Assembly: GCA_002731875.1 (NCBI GenBank) | Contig: PCCY01000022.1 | Span: 1-64,000 of the forward strand | Length of the DNA: 64,000 nt | Source of the DNA: Roseobacter sp. | GTDB lineage: Bacteria > Pseudomonadota > Alphaproteobacteria > Rhodobacterales > Rhodobacteraceae | Reading direction: 5' to 3' | Shown: positions 56,327-64,000 of the stretch, in pieces | Numbering within the stretch: the stretch's first letter is position 1 | Layout: each line of letters begins with the position of its first letter | Notes under the pieces: model-generated | Database searches by the model: none | Seen by the model: only the letters and a program-made list of their open reading frames with translations | What the model was told of the DNA's origin: nothing | Translations under genes and position numbers: made by a program

Positions 56327-56623
56327 ATGACCAATCCCGTCACCCGCGCCGCCGAGGTTCTGAAAGAACACCGCGCCTCCATCGACCGCCTCGATGCCAT
56401 CTTGGTCTATACCCTGGGTGAGCGGTTCAAACACACGCAGGCTGTGGGGAAACTCAAAGCCGAACACGACCTTCCCCCCTCTGATCCGGACCGCGAAGCG
56501 AACCAGATCAAGCGGCTCGAAGATTTGGCGAAAGAGGCTGACCTCGATCCCGAATTTGCCAAGAAGTTCCTGAACTTCATCATCGCTGAAGTCATTCAGC
56601 ACCACAAACAACACCAATCATAG
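56327..56623 (+). CDS. Chorismate mutase (AroQ type)
   Basis: A 98-residue helical enzyme converting chorismate to prephenate for phenylalanine and tyrosine. The helix-1 pattern LKEHRASIDRLDAILVYTLGERFKHTQ and later PDREANQIKRLEDLAKE match AroQ. It lies between ffh and rpsP, a conserved place in Rhodobacteraceae. AAAGGAG precedes the ATG. The short gap before it contains CTCC-CGCC-GGAG, a repeat type common between genes of this group. Confidence 0.9.
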   Translation: MTNPVTRAAEVLKEHRASIDRLDAILVYTLGERFKHTQAVGKLKAEHDLPPSDPDREANQIKRLEDLAKEADLDPEFAKKFLNFIIAEVIQHHKQHQS

Positions 56624-56671
56624 GCAGGGGCTTACCCCCTGCTTCTTTGCCAAACCAAAGGAAATACACTC

Positions 56672-57061
56672 ATGTCCATGAAAATTCGTCTCGCCCGTGG
56701 CGGTTCCAAAAAGCGCCCTTTCTACCGCATCGTCGCCGCTGACAGCCGCATGCCACGTGACGGCCGTTTCATTGAAAAGCTGGGCACATATAACCCGTTG
56801 CTGGCCAAAGATAACGAAGAGCGCGTAAAAATGGATGTGGAACGCATCCAGCACTGGATCAGCCAAGGTGCCCAACCAACGGATCGGGTCGCACGCATGC
56901 TGGAAGCCGCTGGCGTCACGGCCAAGACCGAACGCAACAACCCCAAGAAAGGTGCGCCCGGCAAGAAAGCGCAGGAGCGTATTGAACAGAAGGCTTCCAA
57001 GGCCGCCGCAGCAGCGGAAGCGGCTGCCGCACCGGCAGAAGACGAAGCAGCCGCCGAATAA
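56672..57061 (+). CDS. rpsP: 30S ribosomal protein S16
   Basis: The 129-residue protein begins [20 protein letters not shown], an almost invariant S16 start, and has [13 protein letters not shown]. The C-terminal 45 residues are an Ala/Lys/Glu-rich extension, common in alphaproteobacteria. It starts the ribosomal/tRNA modification series. A hairpin and a 49-residue gene separate it from rimM. Confidence 0.97.
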   Translation: MSMKIRLARGGSKKRPFYRIVAADSRMPRDGRFIEKLGTYNPLLAKDNEERVKMDVERIQHWISQGAQPTDRVARMLEAAGVTAKTERNNPKKGAPGKKAQERIEQKASKAAAAAEAAAAPAEDEAAAE

Positions 57062-57070
57062 TTGCTCAGG

Positions 57071-57100
57071 ACTCTGGCGTCGGAACACCTGCGCCAGAGT
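57071..57100 (+). terminator. Hairpin after rpsP
   Basis: Perfect 9-base arms ACTCTGGCG/CGCCAGAGT with a 12-base loop, 10 bases after the rpsP stop. No T tract follows, so it may be a processing or attenuation signal that lowers expression of downstream genes relative to rpsP. Confidence 0.55.
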
Positions 57101-57213
57101 TCGCCCGCATCCAGTGCTCAGTCAGCCCCTTTACCCGTACTGCCTCTGCGCTATACCTGTGATTCAACACTGCACTGATCGCGTCTTGGAGCGCATTCAC
57201 TCGAAGGCCTCTC

Positions 57214-57363
57214 ATGTTTCGCTTGCTTCGCCTTGCATTACTACTCGGCATTGGTATCGCCATCGGCATCTGGTTCGAACGATCCCTGATGAGGGCAGAA
57301 TGTAAAGCAGGCGAAGGTCAATGGACCGGTACGATTTGCCTCAATTCGGAGCTACTGCAATGA
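57214..57363 (+). CDS. Small membrane-anchored protein, 49 residues, before rimM
   Basis: ATG at 57214 to TGA at 57361-57363. GAAGG precedes it at a good distance. Residues 1-19 ([19 protein letters not shown]) form one N-terminal membrane helix; the short periplasmic part holds two Cys residues ([10 protein letters not shown] and [10 protein letters not shown]) that could form a disulfide. It overlaps the rimM start as ATGA, so coupling makes it very probably real. Function unknown. Confidence 0.75.
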   Translation: MFRLLRLALLLGIGIAIGIWFERSLMRAECKAGEGQWTGTICLNSELLQ

Positions 57364-57881
57364 GCGAAAAAATCCCGGTAGGACTGATCAACGGCGCTTA
57401 CGGGGTCCGTGGCGAGCTCAGAATAAAAAGCTTTTGCGCCGTGCCGCAAGACATTGAAAAATACAGTCCGCTTTCATCCGAAGATGGAAAGAAAAGTTTC
57501 GCCTTGGCACTGGTACGTCCGGTCAAGAACGGTTTCGCCGCCCGCATTGCCGAAGTTGCCACGAAAGAAGAGGCCGACGCCATGCGCGGTACAGTGCTTT
57601 TCGCCCAACGTGATCAGCTACCCTCGCTTCCCGATGACGAATTTTATCATGCCGATCTCATCGGGCTGGATGTCTATGATACGGGCGGGGTCTTGATCGG
57701 CAAGGTCAAGACTGTGCAGAACCACGGGGCGGATGATCTGCTTGAAACGCAATTGTCCGGTTCCTCTGCCACCGTATTCCTCCCGTTCACGAAAATTGCC
57801 GTGCCGACCGTGGATTTGGCAGCGGGTCGGATCATAGCGGACCCGCCTGACGGGATATTACCCGATGCCGATGAAAGCTAA
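57360..57881 (+). CDS. rimM: 16S rRNA processing protein RimM
   Basis: Helps mature the 30S head by binding S19. The 173-residue protein begins [20 protein letters not shown], typical of the N-terminal RimM barrel, and has the PRC-barrel segment [18 protein letters not shown] and [15 protein letters not shown]. The frame is open upstream, but ATG at 57360 overlaps the small membrane gene. Confidence 0.96.
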   Translation: MSEKIPVGLINGAYGVRGELRIKSFCAVPQDIEKYSPLSSEDGKKSFALALVRPVKNGFAARIAEVATKEEADAMRGTVLFAQRDQLPSLPDDEFYHADLIGLDVYDTGGVLIGKVKTVQNHGADDLLETQLSGSSATVFLPFTKIAVPTVDLAAGRIIADPPDGILPDADES

Positions 57882-57923
57882 CCTGCGACATCTGATTTCT
57901 TTTCCCCGGAACCGGACGGACCA

Positions 57924-58697
57924 ATGAAAATTGTTCTTCACGCTGGTTTCCACAAGACAGGCACCACGACAGTTCAGAATGCCTTGAAGACCAACCGGTC
58001 GACCTTGGCACCTGAAATTCACATTCTGCTCAAGAATGATCTAACGGGTTTAATCGGTGCCACCAAAGGATATTCAAGCTCTCTAGACCCGCTCGATCTC
58101 GCACTTATCAGTTTTGAAACCGCGCAGGTTGCCCAGACTCTGCGCGACCACCATGCGGTTATCATCAGTGCAGAGAGCCTCTGTGGCCATATCCCGGGCC
58201 GCGATAACATACGCGATTACGCTGCCGCCCCGGAGATTCTGCGCTGCATCACCGGCGCGATCAACCAAACTTTGCCGCAAGCGGAGTTGACCGTGGCGTT
58301 GACAGTCCGCCCTGCCTCCGACTGGCTGCTAAGCTGTTATACACAGCACCTGCGTGCCTCACGGATGCGGTCCACGGCTGATGAGTATCTGGATGAATTT
58401 GCCGACTGCGCCAATCTTGATGAGATGGCCCGGCTGATCGCAGACGCCGTGTCCCCGACCCCCACTCTGGTATACGACGCCCTGGCCAGCCGGCGGCACC
58501 GCCTGGGTTTGCTCGATAGTCTGCTGGATATCGTTCAGTATCCTGCGACAAAGCGGTCCGCGCTTGCGCCTGTGGCGGATGCGAACATTGGACCGTCACC
58601 CGCCCAGCTTGCTGCATTGCTCGAAGTCAACCGGTCAGCGCAAAGCCAAAAGGACGTGCTCGCGGCACGGCAGCGGTTGATCAAGGGAACCACCTGA
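57924..58697 (+). CDS. Sulfotransferase-like P-loop protein, copy 1
   Basis: A 257-residue soluble protein that begins MKIVLHAGFHKTGTTTVQNA, which has the HxxxHKTGTTxLQ form of the 5'-phosphosulfate loop of PAPS-dependent sulfotransferases. Later, LTVALTVRPASDWLLSCYTQ resembles the 3'-phosphate-binding Arg/Ser block. It is not a full match to known carbohydrate sulfotransferases, so activity is inferred. A second related gene follows with a one-base overlap (TGATG). Confidence 0.68.
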   Translation: MKIVLHAGFHKTGTTTVQNALKTNRSTLAPEIHILLKNDLTGLIGATKGYSSSLDPLDLALISFETAQVAQTLRDHHAVIISAESLCGHIPGRDNIRDYAAAPEILRCITGAINQTLPQAELTVALTVRPASDWLLSCYTQHLRASRMRSTADEYLDEFADCANLDEMARLIADAVSPTPTLVYDALASRRHRLGLLDSLLDIVQYPATKRSALAPVADANIGPSPAQLAALLEVNRSAQSQKDVLAARQRLIKGTT

Positions 58698-59485
58698 TGC
58701 CGCGTCGGATCATACTGCACACGGGGTTTCACAAAACCGGTACGACAAGCCTGACGGCAACACTGCGCGCCAACCGTCCCGCGCTAAAACCATATGTCGC
58801 GATGCGTCTGCCACCGCAAATGCGCGAACTGATCAGCGCAACACGTGGTTACTCCACATGGCGCGATCCCCTTACGCTGATAAAGGCCGAAATACGGTTT
58901 CGCGCGCTTTTGGACGGATTGCCCTCCATGCCCCGGCGCACTTTGATTATCACTTCCGAAGAATTGGGGGGGCACTTACCCGGTCGAGGCGATCTAAAAG
59001 ACTATGGCGCGATGCCAGAGATCTTGTATCAATTCTGGTCCATCGCACGAGAAAAATTTTCCGGAGTGGATATCCAGGTTTATCTGTCCACACGCGGGCA
59101 GAGAGACTGGCTCGAATCCGCATACTGGCAGCACGTCAAATCATCCTCGATGACGCTGGATCTCGATGTTTATCTGGAGCGATATCATGAATCTGGCAAT
59201 CTCGGATACATTGCCGATCAAATTGCCAGTCGGGTGCCCTGTCCGGTACATTGCACCGCGTTAGAAGAAAGCAGGCTCCGACCTCTCGGACCAGCCGACC
59301 CGCTTCTGGACCTATGCGACATCCCTGACGCTCTGCGCCACACGTTGATACCGGGGGCTGCGCAGAACATTCGGCCTGACCCGCAAACATTGATGGCCTT
59401 GCTCGATGTCAACAGAACTGTCAAAGACCAGGCGGAACGCGTGGCAACGAAGAACGCCATCTTGGCAAAGGCCGGTATGAAATGA
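58697..59485 (+). CDS. Sulfotransferase-like P-loop protein, copy 2
   Basis: A 262-residue paralogue of the preceding gene: the start ILHTGFHKTGTTSLTATLRA, the middle ATRGYSTWRDPL and ITSEELGGHLPGR and the late VYLSTRGQRDWLESAYWQH all correspond. The loop and the Arg/Ser block are kept in both copies, so neither looks decayed. It ends with an ATGA overlap with trmD, placing the pair firmly inside the rimM-trmD operon. Acceptor unknown. Confidence 0.68.
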   Translation: MPRRIILHTGFHKTGTTSLTATLRANRPALKPYVAMRLPPQMRELISATRGYSTWRDPLTLIKAEIRFRALLDGLPSMPRRTLIITSEELGGHLPGRGDLKDYGAMPEILYQFWSIAREKFSGVDIQVYLSTRGQRDWLESAYWQHVKSSSMTLDLDVYLERYHESGNLGYIADQIASRVPCPVHCTALEESRLRPLGPADPLLDLCDIPDALRHTLIPGAAQNIRPDPQTLMALLDVNRTVKDQAERVATKNAILAKAGMK

Positions 59486-60273
59486 ACAATCCCCCCCGGT
59501 CGCATCGCCGCCAATCGGTACGCCCGTCGCTGAAACCACGTGAATTGATGCAGGACACACCTGATTACGCAGGGGTATGGCGCGCGGAAATAATAACGCT
59601 TTTTCCGGATCTGTTCCCCGGGGTGCTTGGTGCCAGTTTGACTGGACGCGCCCTTCAGGAAGGATCGTGGCAACTACGCACCCATGATTTGCGCAGCTAT
59701 GGCGTTGGCAAGCACCGTAACGTTGATGATACCCCGGCCGGCGGTGGTGCCGGTATGGTGATGCGTGCCGATGTGGTCGGTCCGGCAATCGAGACTGCGA
59801 TGGCCGGAGCCGCGGGACGCTGGCCGATCCTTTACATGTCGCCCCGTGGGCGGCGCTTTGATCAGGCGATGGCGCAGGATCTCGCAACCTGTTCCGGCGT
59901 CACTATCCTGTGTGGCCGTTTCGAAGGCGTGGATGAACGCGTGATGCAACATTATGGTGTCACTGAAGTATCGCTTGGCGATTTCGTGATGACCGGAGGC
60001 GAGCTGGCCGCGCAAGCGATGGTCGATGCCACGGTTCGTTTGTTGCCCGGCGTTTTGGGGAACGCTGACAGCACCGTAGAAGAAAGCCACTCCTCCGGCC
60101 TGCTGGAACACCCCCAATACACCCGCCCCGCCGAATGGCTGGGGCACCAGATTCCACCCGTGCTGATGTCGGGCAACCATGGCGAAATCGCCAAATGGCG
60201 TCTCGATCAAGCAGAGCAACTGACAAAATGCCGGCGCCCTGATATGTGGGCCAAATATTCCCCCAAGAAGTGA
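59482..60273 (+). CDS. trmD: tRNA (guanine-N1)-methyltransferase
   Basis: Makes m1G37 in tRNAs to keep the reading frame. The 263-residue protein has the trefoil-knot SAM site with [24 protein letters not shown] and [15 protein letters not shown]. The N-terminus is about 30 residues longer than in E. coli; an internal ATG at 59548 is an alternative start, but the overlap with the preceding stop supports 59482. Confidence 0.95.
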   Translation: MNNPPRSHRRQSVRPSLKPRELMQDTPDYAGVWRAEIITLFPDLFPGVLGASLTGRALQEGSWQLRTHDLRSYGVGKHRNVDDTPAGGGAGMVMRADVVGPAIETAMAGAAGRWPILYMSPRGRRFDQAMAQDLATCSGVTILCGRFEGVDERVMQHYGVTEVSLGDFVMTGGELAAQAMVDATVRLLPGVLGNADSTVEESHSSGLLEHPQYTRPAEWLGHQIPPVLMSGNHGEIAKWRLDQAEQLTKCRRPDMWAKYSPKK

Positions 60274-60292
60274 CCGCCAAGGAAGCCAGACC

Positions 60293-61252
60293 ATGCAAGA
60301 CTTGACACGTACCCTTGACCACGCCCGTATTGACGAGCTGCCCAACCCTTATTTTGGCAAGGTCCGAGATTGCTACGACCTGCCTGACCACCGACGGATT
60401 CTGATCTCGTCCGACCGTATTTCGGCGTTTGATCGTATTCTCACCGCGATCCCGTTCAAAGGTCAGGTGTTGACGCAAACCGCGCGATTCTGGTTCGATC
60501 ATACCAGCGATATCTGCCCTAATCATGTACTGGAATACCCGGACGCGAATGTGGTGATCGGCAAGCGGTTAACCATCCTTCCCGTCGAGATTGTCGTGCG
60601 CGGGTATCTGGCCGGCTCGACCGGTACTTCGGTGCTGACCCTATACAAGAAGGGGGAACGGGAAATGTACGGCCACACGTTCCCCGATGGTTTGCGCGAC
60701 AACCAAGCACTGCCTGCACCGATCATCACTCCCACCTCCAAGGAATTCGATGGGGGCCATGACGCCCCGCTGACCGCCAGAGAGATCGTCGACAAAGAGC
60801 TGCTGACCCAGGCGCAATGGGACCAGATCAGTGATATTTCCCTGCGGCTTTTCGCCCGAGGGCAGGAAATGGCTGCGAAGAACGGCTTGATCCTTGTCGA
60901 TACAAAATATGAATTCGGCACCGACGCCGAAGGCAATATCTTTTTGGCAGACGAAATTCACACGCCGGATAGCTCGCGGTTCTGGTTGGCCGACGGATAC
61001 GAAGCGGCACTGGAAAACGACACGCGCCCCCCGTCTTTTGACAAAGATGTGATCCGGTCTTGGGTCGATGCCCGTTGTGACCCCTACAAGGACGATATCC
61101 CGGAAATCCCGCAAGATTTGATCGCGGCAACCTCGCAGGTATACATAGACGCGTACGAGGCGATAACCGGACAGGCTTTCAAACCCGATATGGAAGGGGC
61201 GACGGTACTGGCCCGAGTACGCGGCAATCTGGCTCCCTATTTCGCGACCTGA
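60293..61252 (+). CDS. purC: Phosphoribosylaminoimidazole-succinocarboxamide synthase
   Basis: Joins aspartate to CAIR in purine synthesis. The 319-residue protein is the long form of SAICAR synthase, with [26 protein letters not shown] in segments, [13 protein letters not shown], and [33 protein letters not shown] family stretches. It lies between trmD and rplS; the gap before rplS is 235 bases with no gene and only a weak GGGCC/GGCCC repeat. Confidence 0.94.
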   Translation: MQDLTRTLDHARIDELPNPYFGKVRDCYDLPDHRRILISSDRISAFDRILTAIPFKGQVLTQTARFWFDHTSDICPNHVLEYPDANVVIGKRLTILPVEIVVRGYLAGSTGTSVLTLYKKGEREMYGHTFPDGLRDNQALPAPIITPTSKEFDGGHDAPLTAREIVDKELLTQAQWDQISDISLRLFARGQEMAAKNGLILVDTKYEFGTDAEGNIFLADEIHTPDSSRFWLADGYEAALENDTRPPSFDKDVIRSWVDARCDPYKDDIPEIPQDLIAATSQVYIDAYEAITGQAFKPDMEGATVLARVRGNLAPYFAT

Positions 61253-61487
61253 CGCGCAGGGGAATACGTGGCAGAACTCTCTTGAAACGCCCGGCGCTAC
61301 CCCCTATACGACGGCTAGGTCTGGAATCGCTTTACGCGGCTCCAGCCTTTTCTGCATTCGCAGACGACAAGCAAAGTTGATGCTACCTTCGATGGGCCGC
61401 CGCGGCAGGCCCGACACTCAGACCGAAGCTCTTGGATCGCGCAAAACTTCGTGGATTAACCGCGAGCATTTATAGGAGAAGCATCAG

Positions 61488-61871
61488 ATGAACCTGATCG
61501 CAGAAATCGAGGCGGAACAGATCGCCGAACTGGGGAAAGAAATCCCTGACTTCCGTGCCGGCGACACCGTACGCGTTGGCTTTAAAGTGACCGAAGGTAC
61601 GCGCACCCGGGTCCAGAACTACGAAGGTGTCTGCATCGCACGTAACAACGGCAAGGGTATTGCCGGTTCGTTCACTGTGCGCAAGATTTCCTTTGGTGAA
61701 GGCGTAGAGCGCGTGTTCCCGCTGCACTCGACCAACATCGAAAGCATTACTGTTGTACGTCGCGGCCGTGTCCGTCGTGCGAAGCTGTACTATCTGCGCA
61801 CCCGCCGCGGCAAGTCGGCACGTATCGTCGAGAACGCCCATTACAAGCCAAAATCTGGCGCGAACGCGTAA
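61488..61871 (+). CDS. rplS: 50S ribosomal protein L19
   Basis: The 127-residue protein has [26 protein letters not shown]-like [21 protein letters not shown] and [15 protein letters not shown], diagnostic of L19. TAGGAGAAG precedes the ATG. It is followed after 11 bases by rpmE. Confidence 0.97.
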   Translation: MNLIAEIEAEQIAELGKEIPDFRAGDTVRVGFKVTEGTRTRVQNYEGVCIARNNGKGIAGSFTVRKISFGEGVERVFPLHSTNIESITVVRRGRVRRAKLYYLRTRRGKSARIVENAHYKPKSGANA

Positions 61872-61882
61872 GGAGAGTTTTC

Positions 61883-62104
61883 ATGAAAGCCGATACACAC
61901 CCCGAATACCACACGATCAACGTCAAGATGACCGACGGCACTATCGTGGAAATGAAATCAACCTACGGCAAGGAAGGCGACCAACTGGCGCTGGATATCG
62001 ACCCCTCTGTGCACCCGGCATGGAACGGCGGCACATCCCGCTTGATGGACACCGGCGGCCGTGTGTCGAAGTTCAAAAACAAATATGCTGGTCTGGGCTT
62101 CTAA
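61883..62104 (+). CDS. rpmE: 50S ribosomal protein L31
   Basis: A 73-residue L31. It starts [20 protein letters not shown] and ends in [12 protein letters not shown]. The zinc-binding CxxC of the type A protein is absent, so this is a zinc-independent form. A strong terminator follows. Confidence 0.95.
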   Translation: MKADTHPEYHTINVKMTDGTIVEMKSTYGKEGDQLALDIDPSVHPAWNGGTSRLMDTGGRVSKFKNKYAGLGF

Positions 62105-62129
62105 AGCTTTACCATCATTCTGCATTCGT

Positions 62130-62164
62130 AATGGTGCGCCCCGACGTGGGGCGCACCATTTTTT
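62130..62164 (+). terminator. Rho-independent terminator after rpmE
   Basis: Arms AATGGTGCGCCCC/GGGGCGCACCATT (13 pairs) with a 5-base loop and a tail of six T residues. It is the textbook terminator of the rplS-rpmE transcript. Confidence 0.93.
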
Positions 62165-62278
62165 GTTCAAGCCCCTGCGTCATCCGGGCCACGCTTTGGT
62201 AACATAAACACCTCCAAAGCACAGAGGGGCGCTTTTAAAACACGTGTACCTGCCATAAGATAGCCCGCAATGTGGCCT

Positions 62279-62290
62279 CGACTTAAGTCG
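62279..62290. promoter_or_regulatory. 12-base palindrome before mipZ
   Basis: CGACTTAAGTCG is a perfect 12-base palindrome, extended by CCT and GGG to nearly 16 bases, 23 bases before the mipZ start codon. It could be an operator or a hairpin near the ribosome-binding site (AAAAGGGACA). Not typical of a terminator because no T tract follows. Confidence 0.5.
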
Positions 62291-62313
62291 GGGAATAAAA
62301 GGGACAGTTGACA

Positions 62314-63123
62314 ATGGCGCATATAATCGTCGTCGGGAATGAAAAAGGCGGCGCGGGCAAATCGACCGTTTCGATGCACGTGGCAACCGCTCTTGCACGA
62401 ATGGGTCACAAGACAAGCGTATTAGATCTGGATTTACGTCAACGCACTTTCGGGCGTTATGTTGACAACCGAAAAGCGTTTCTCAAGTCGGCCGAGCTTG
62501 ACCTCCCATCGCCACAGATGCACGAGCTTCCCGAAATCGACCCGGAAACCCTGAATCCGGGCGAGAATATTTATGACCATCGGTTAAGCGCCGCCGTGGC
62601 CGAGCTGGAGCCTACCAGCGAATTCATCCTGATCGACTGCCCAGGGTCCCATACACGTCTCAGCCAGGTCGCGCATTCGCTTGCGGACACGTTGATAACG
62701 CCTTTGAACGATAGCTTTATCGACTTTGATCTGCTTGCCCATACCGATGCAAGCGGCGACAAGATCACCGGTCCTTCGGTCTATTCCGAAATGGTCTGGA
62801 ATGCCCGCCAACTGCGCGCGCAGGCCGGCTTGGCCCCGATTGACTGGGTTGTCGTTCGCAATCGCTTGGGCGCGCAGCGCATGGTTAACAAAGACAAGAT
62901 GGAACGCGCCATTCAGAACCTGAGCAAGCGCATCGGCTTTCGTATTGCACCCGGTTTCAATGAACGCGTCATCTTCAGAGAGCTGTTTCCGCGCGGGCTG
63001 ACCCTGCTGGACCTCAAGGATATCGGCGTGAAGCAGCTGAACATATCCAATGTGGCCGCCCGACAAGAGCTGCGCGATCTGATGAAGGCGCTCGACCTGC
63101 CCGGCGTCGAAATCAACTTCTGA
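62314..63123 (+). CDS. mipZ: MipZ division-site positioning ATPase
   Basis: A ParA-like ATPase that in Caulobacter forms gradients from the poles and inhibits FtsZ. The 269-residue protein has the deviant Walker A KGGAGKS (11-17), VLDLDLRQRTFGRYVDNR, and the later DLLAHTD, which distinguish MipZ from ordinary ParA. The ATG at 62314 is preferred to a TTG two codons upstream. It overlaps the convergent EamA gene by 11 bases. The polar partner ParB is not in the window. Confidence 0.93.
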   Translation: MAHIIVVGNEKGGAGKSTVSMHVATALARMGHKTSVLDLDLRQRTFGRYVDNRKAFLKSAELDLPSPQMHELPEIDPETLNPGENIYDHRLSAAVAELEPTSEFILIDCPGSHTRLSQVAHSLADTLITPLNDSFIDFDLLAHTDASGDKITGPSVYSEMVWNARQLRAQAGLAPIDWVVVRNRLGAQRMVNKDKMERAIQNLSKRIGFRIAPGFNERVIFRELFPRGLTLLDLKDIGVKQLNISNVAARQELRDLMKALDLPGVEINF

Positions 63124-63982
63124 TCCGTCTGCGGCGCAGCAGGAATATGACGTTTGATACAAACAGTGCGATTATCACGATTGCGCCGCCCACCAAAGCA
63201 TGTTGACCCGGGTTTTCTCCGATCACGCCCCAGACCAGCAAAGGGGCCAAAACGGATTCCAGCAATACCAACAACCCAACCTCTGCCGAAGTGATATAAC
63301 GCGGGCCAAGTGCCAGAAATACCGAGCTGCAAACGATTACGGTACCATGGAGCAATATCAATGGTGCCTGTTCCGGGGCGACGTTCAGCGGGTTTGCAAA
63401 TGGCGCGATCACAGCGGCAACCACAAGATAGGCCATAGCGACGCCAGGCACCATCGATACCGCCTTGGCGCGCCGCGCTGCGGTCAGGCCTGCGGCGAAC
63501 AGCGCCGATACCGCAACGGCCACCAGATCCCCCGTGATACTGGCGTGGGCGGTTTGCCCTGATCCATAGGCGATGATTGCGATACCGAACATTACCGCTG
63601 TAATGGTAATGACCATCCGTCTGCTGATAGGCTCGCCCAGAAATATACGGCTGAAGATCGTTGCGAACACCGGTAGCGACGCAAGAATGAAGACCACATT
63701 GGCCACCGAGGTCAAGCTTATTGCCAGCACAAACAGCACCCCGCTTGCCCCTGTCCCCACCATGTAAATCGCGCCGTAGCGCCCCGTACGCAGAACCGCG
63801 CGAAACGGGTCTACGCCTTGCGTCACCAAAATGCCTATGCCGATCATCCCACCCGCCAGCGTCAACCGCCAAAACGCGATCGTCAGCGCGGGCGCGTCGA
63901 TAAGCCGGACAAAAAGCGAATCCGGCACCACGAACAGAACGCCCAAAACCGTAAGCATTAAACCCCATGCTTGATCCGTCAT
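63113..63982 (-). CDS. EamA/DMT-family transporter
   Basis: A 289-residue membrane protein with about ten helices in two EamA repeats (N-terminal FWRLTLAGGMIGIG, C-terminal SAEVGLLVLLESVLAPLLVW). It ends KRRR-like in basic residues. It overlaps the mipZ end by 11 bases tail to tail. Substrate unknown. Confidence 0.88.
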   Translation of the reverse strand: MTDQAWGLMLTVLGVLFVVPDSLFVRLIDAPALTIAFWRLTLAGGMIGIGILVTQGVDPFRAVLRTGRYGAIYMVGTGASGVLFVLAISLTSVANVVFILASLPVFATIFSRIFLGEPISRRMVITITAVMFGIAIIAYGSGQTAHASITGDLVAVAVSALFAAGLTAARRAKAVSMVPGVAMAYLVVAAVIAPFANPLNVAPEQAPLILLHGTVIVCSSVFLALGPRYITSAEVGLLVLLESVLAPLLVWGVIGENPGQHALVGGAIVIIALFVSNVIFLLRRRRIRS

Positions 63983-64000
63983 GTTCTACCTGCCGTCTTG

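Noticed and set aside
61253..61487. tRNA gene or small protein in the gap before rplS
   Set aside because: No cloverleaf or T-loop consensus and no frame with a good start; only a weak GGGCC/GGCCC repeat.
1..64000. CRISPR array, insertion sequence, prophage or toxin-antitoxin module
   Set aside because: No regularly spaced repeats, transposase, integrase, phage structural gene or toxin-antitoxin pair was recognised.

Overview
The window looks like ordinary chromosome of a marine alphaproteobacterium of the Rhodobacteraceae, Roseobacter group. This rests on gene content and order: pckA divergent from chvI-chvG-hprK-rapZ-EIIA-HPr, a separate F0 operon atpI-B-E-X-F with a b' subunit, ffh-aroQ-rpsP-rimM-trmD-rplS-rpmE, mipZ, a methylsuccinyl-CoA dehydrogenase, and several small families typical of this group (DUF6473, DUF1491, DUF2062). 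Genes are tightly packed on both strands with many ATGA, GTGA or TGATG stop/start overlaps. I see no prophage, insertion sequence, CRISPR array, rRNA or tRNA gene, or plasmid/integrative module.

Layout. 1-7.0 kb: 5' end of tuf with its promoter, a lipoprotein, a cytochrome P450, an M48 protease with a DUF898 membrane protein, and parC. 7.2-13.3 kb: SH3 protein, SDR oxidoreductase, HIG1-type protein, cobalamin adenosyltransferase, etfBA, a DUF6473 gene and hbd, suggesting acyl-CoA/polyhydroxybutyrate redox metabolism. 13.4-20.7 kb: acyltransferase, regulatory PTS genes, the ChvG/ChvI two-component system and pckA. 20.7-25.5 kb: a conserved hypothetical with an unusual LysR-type regulator, an XRE regulator, a TauE-type exporter and methylsuccinyl-CoA dehydrogenase. 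25.7-34.5 kb: a long minus-strand housekeeping series folK, rpoZ, rsh, DUF2062, pdxJ, acpS, lepB, rnc, era, DUF1491, recO. 34.6-43.5 kb: NYN protein, ispH, rnhA, TRIC channel, fmt with three tandem deformylase genes, a MalY/PatB lyase and a glutathione transferase. 43.6-51.2 kb: smc, a GntR-type regulator with a visible operator, and the F0 operon. 51.4-54.5 kb: ArsR regulator, a 25-residue membrane peptide, an EamA/LysR pair and an azoreductase gene broken by one stop codon. 54.7-64 kb: ffh and the ribosomal-protein/tRNA-modification series, interrupted by a small membrane protein, two sulfotransferase-like paralogues and purC; then mipZ and an EamA transporter.

The points most worth a second look are a deformylase paralogue lacking both the cysteine metal ligand and the catalytic glutamate, the premature stop in azoR, the sulfotransferase-like pair inside the rimM-trmD interval, a cluster of hairpins before ffh, a LysR-type DNA-binding domain joined to an unfamiliar C-terminal domain, a GntR operator lying on its own -10 box, and a terminator whose 3' arm seems to supply the ribosome-binding site of the next gene. 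I did not find a clearly new multi-gene system; these are modest leads in a core region. All family assignments come from reading the translated sequence; no database search was run.
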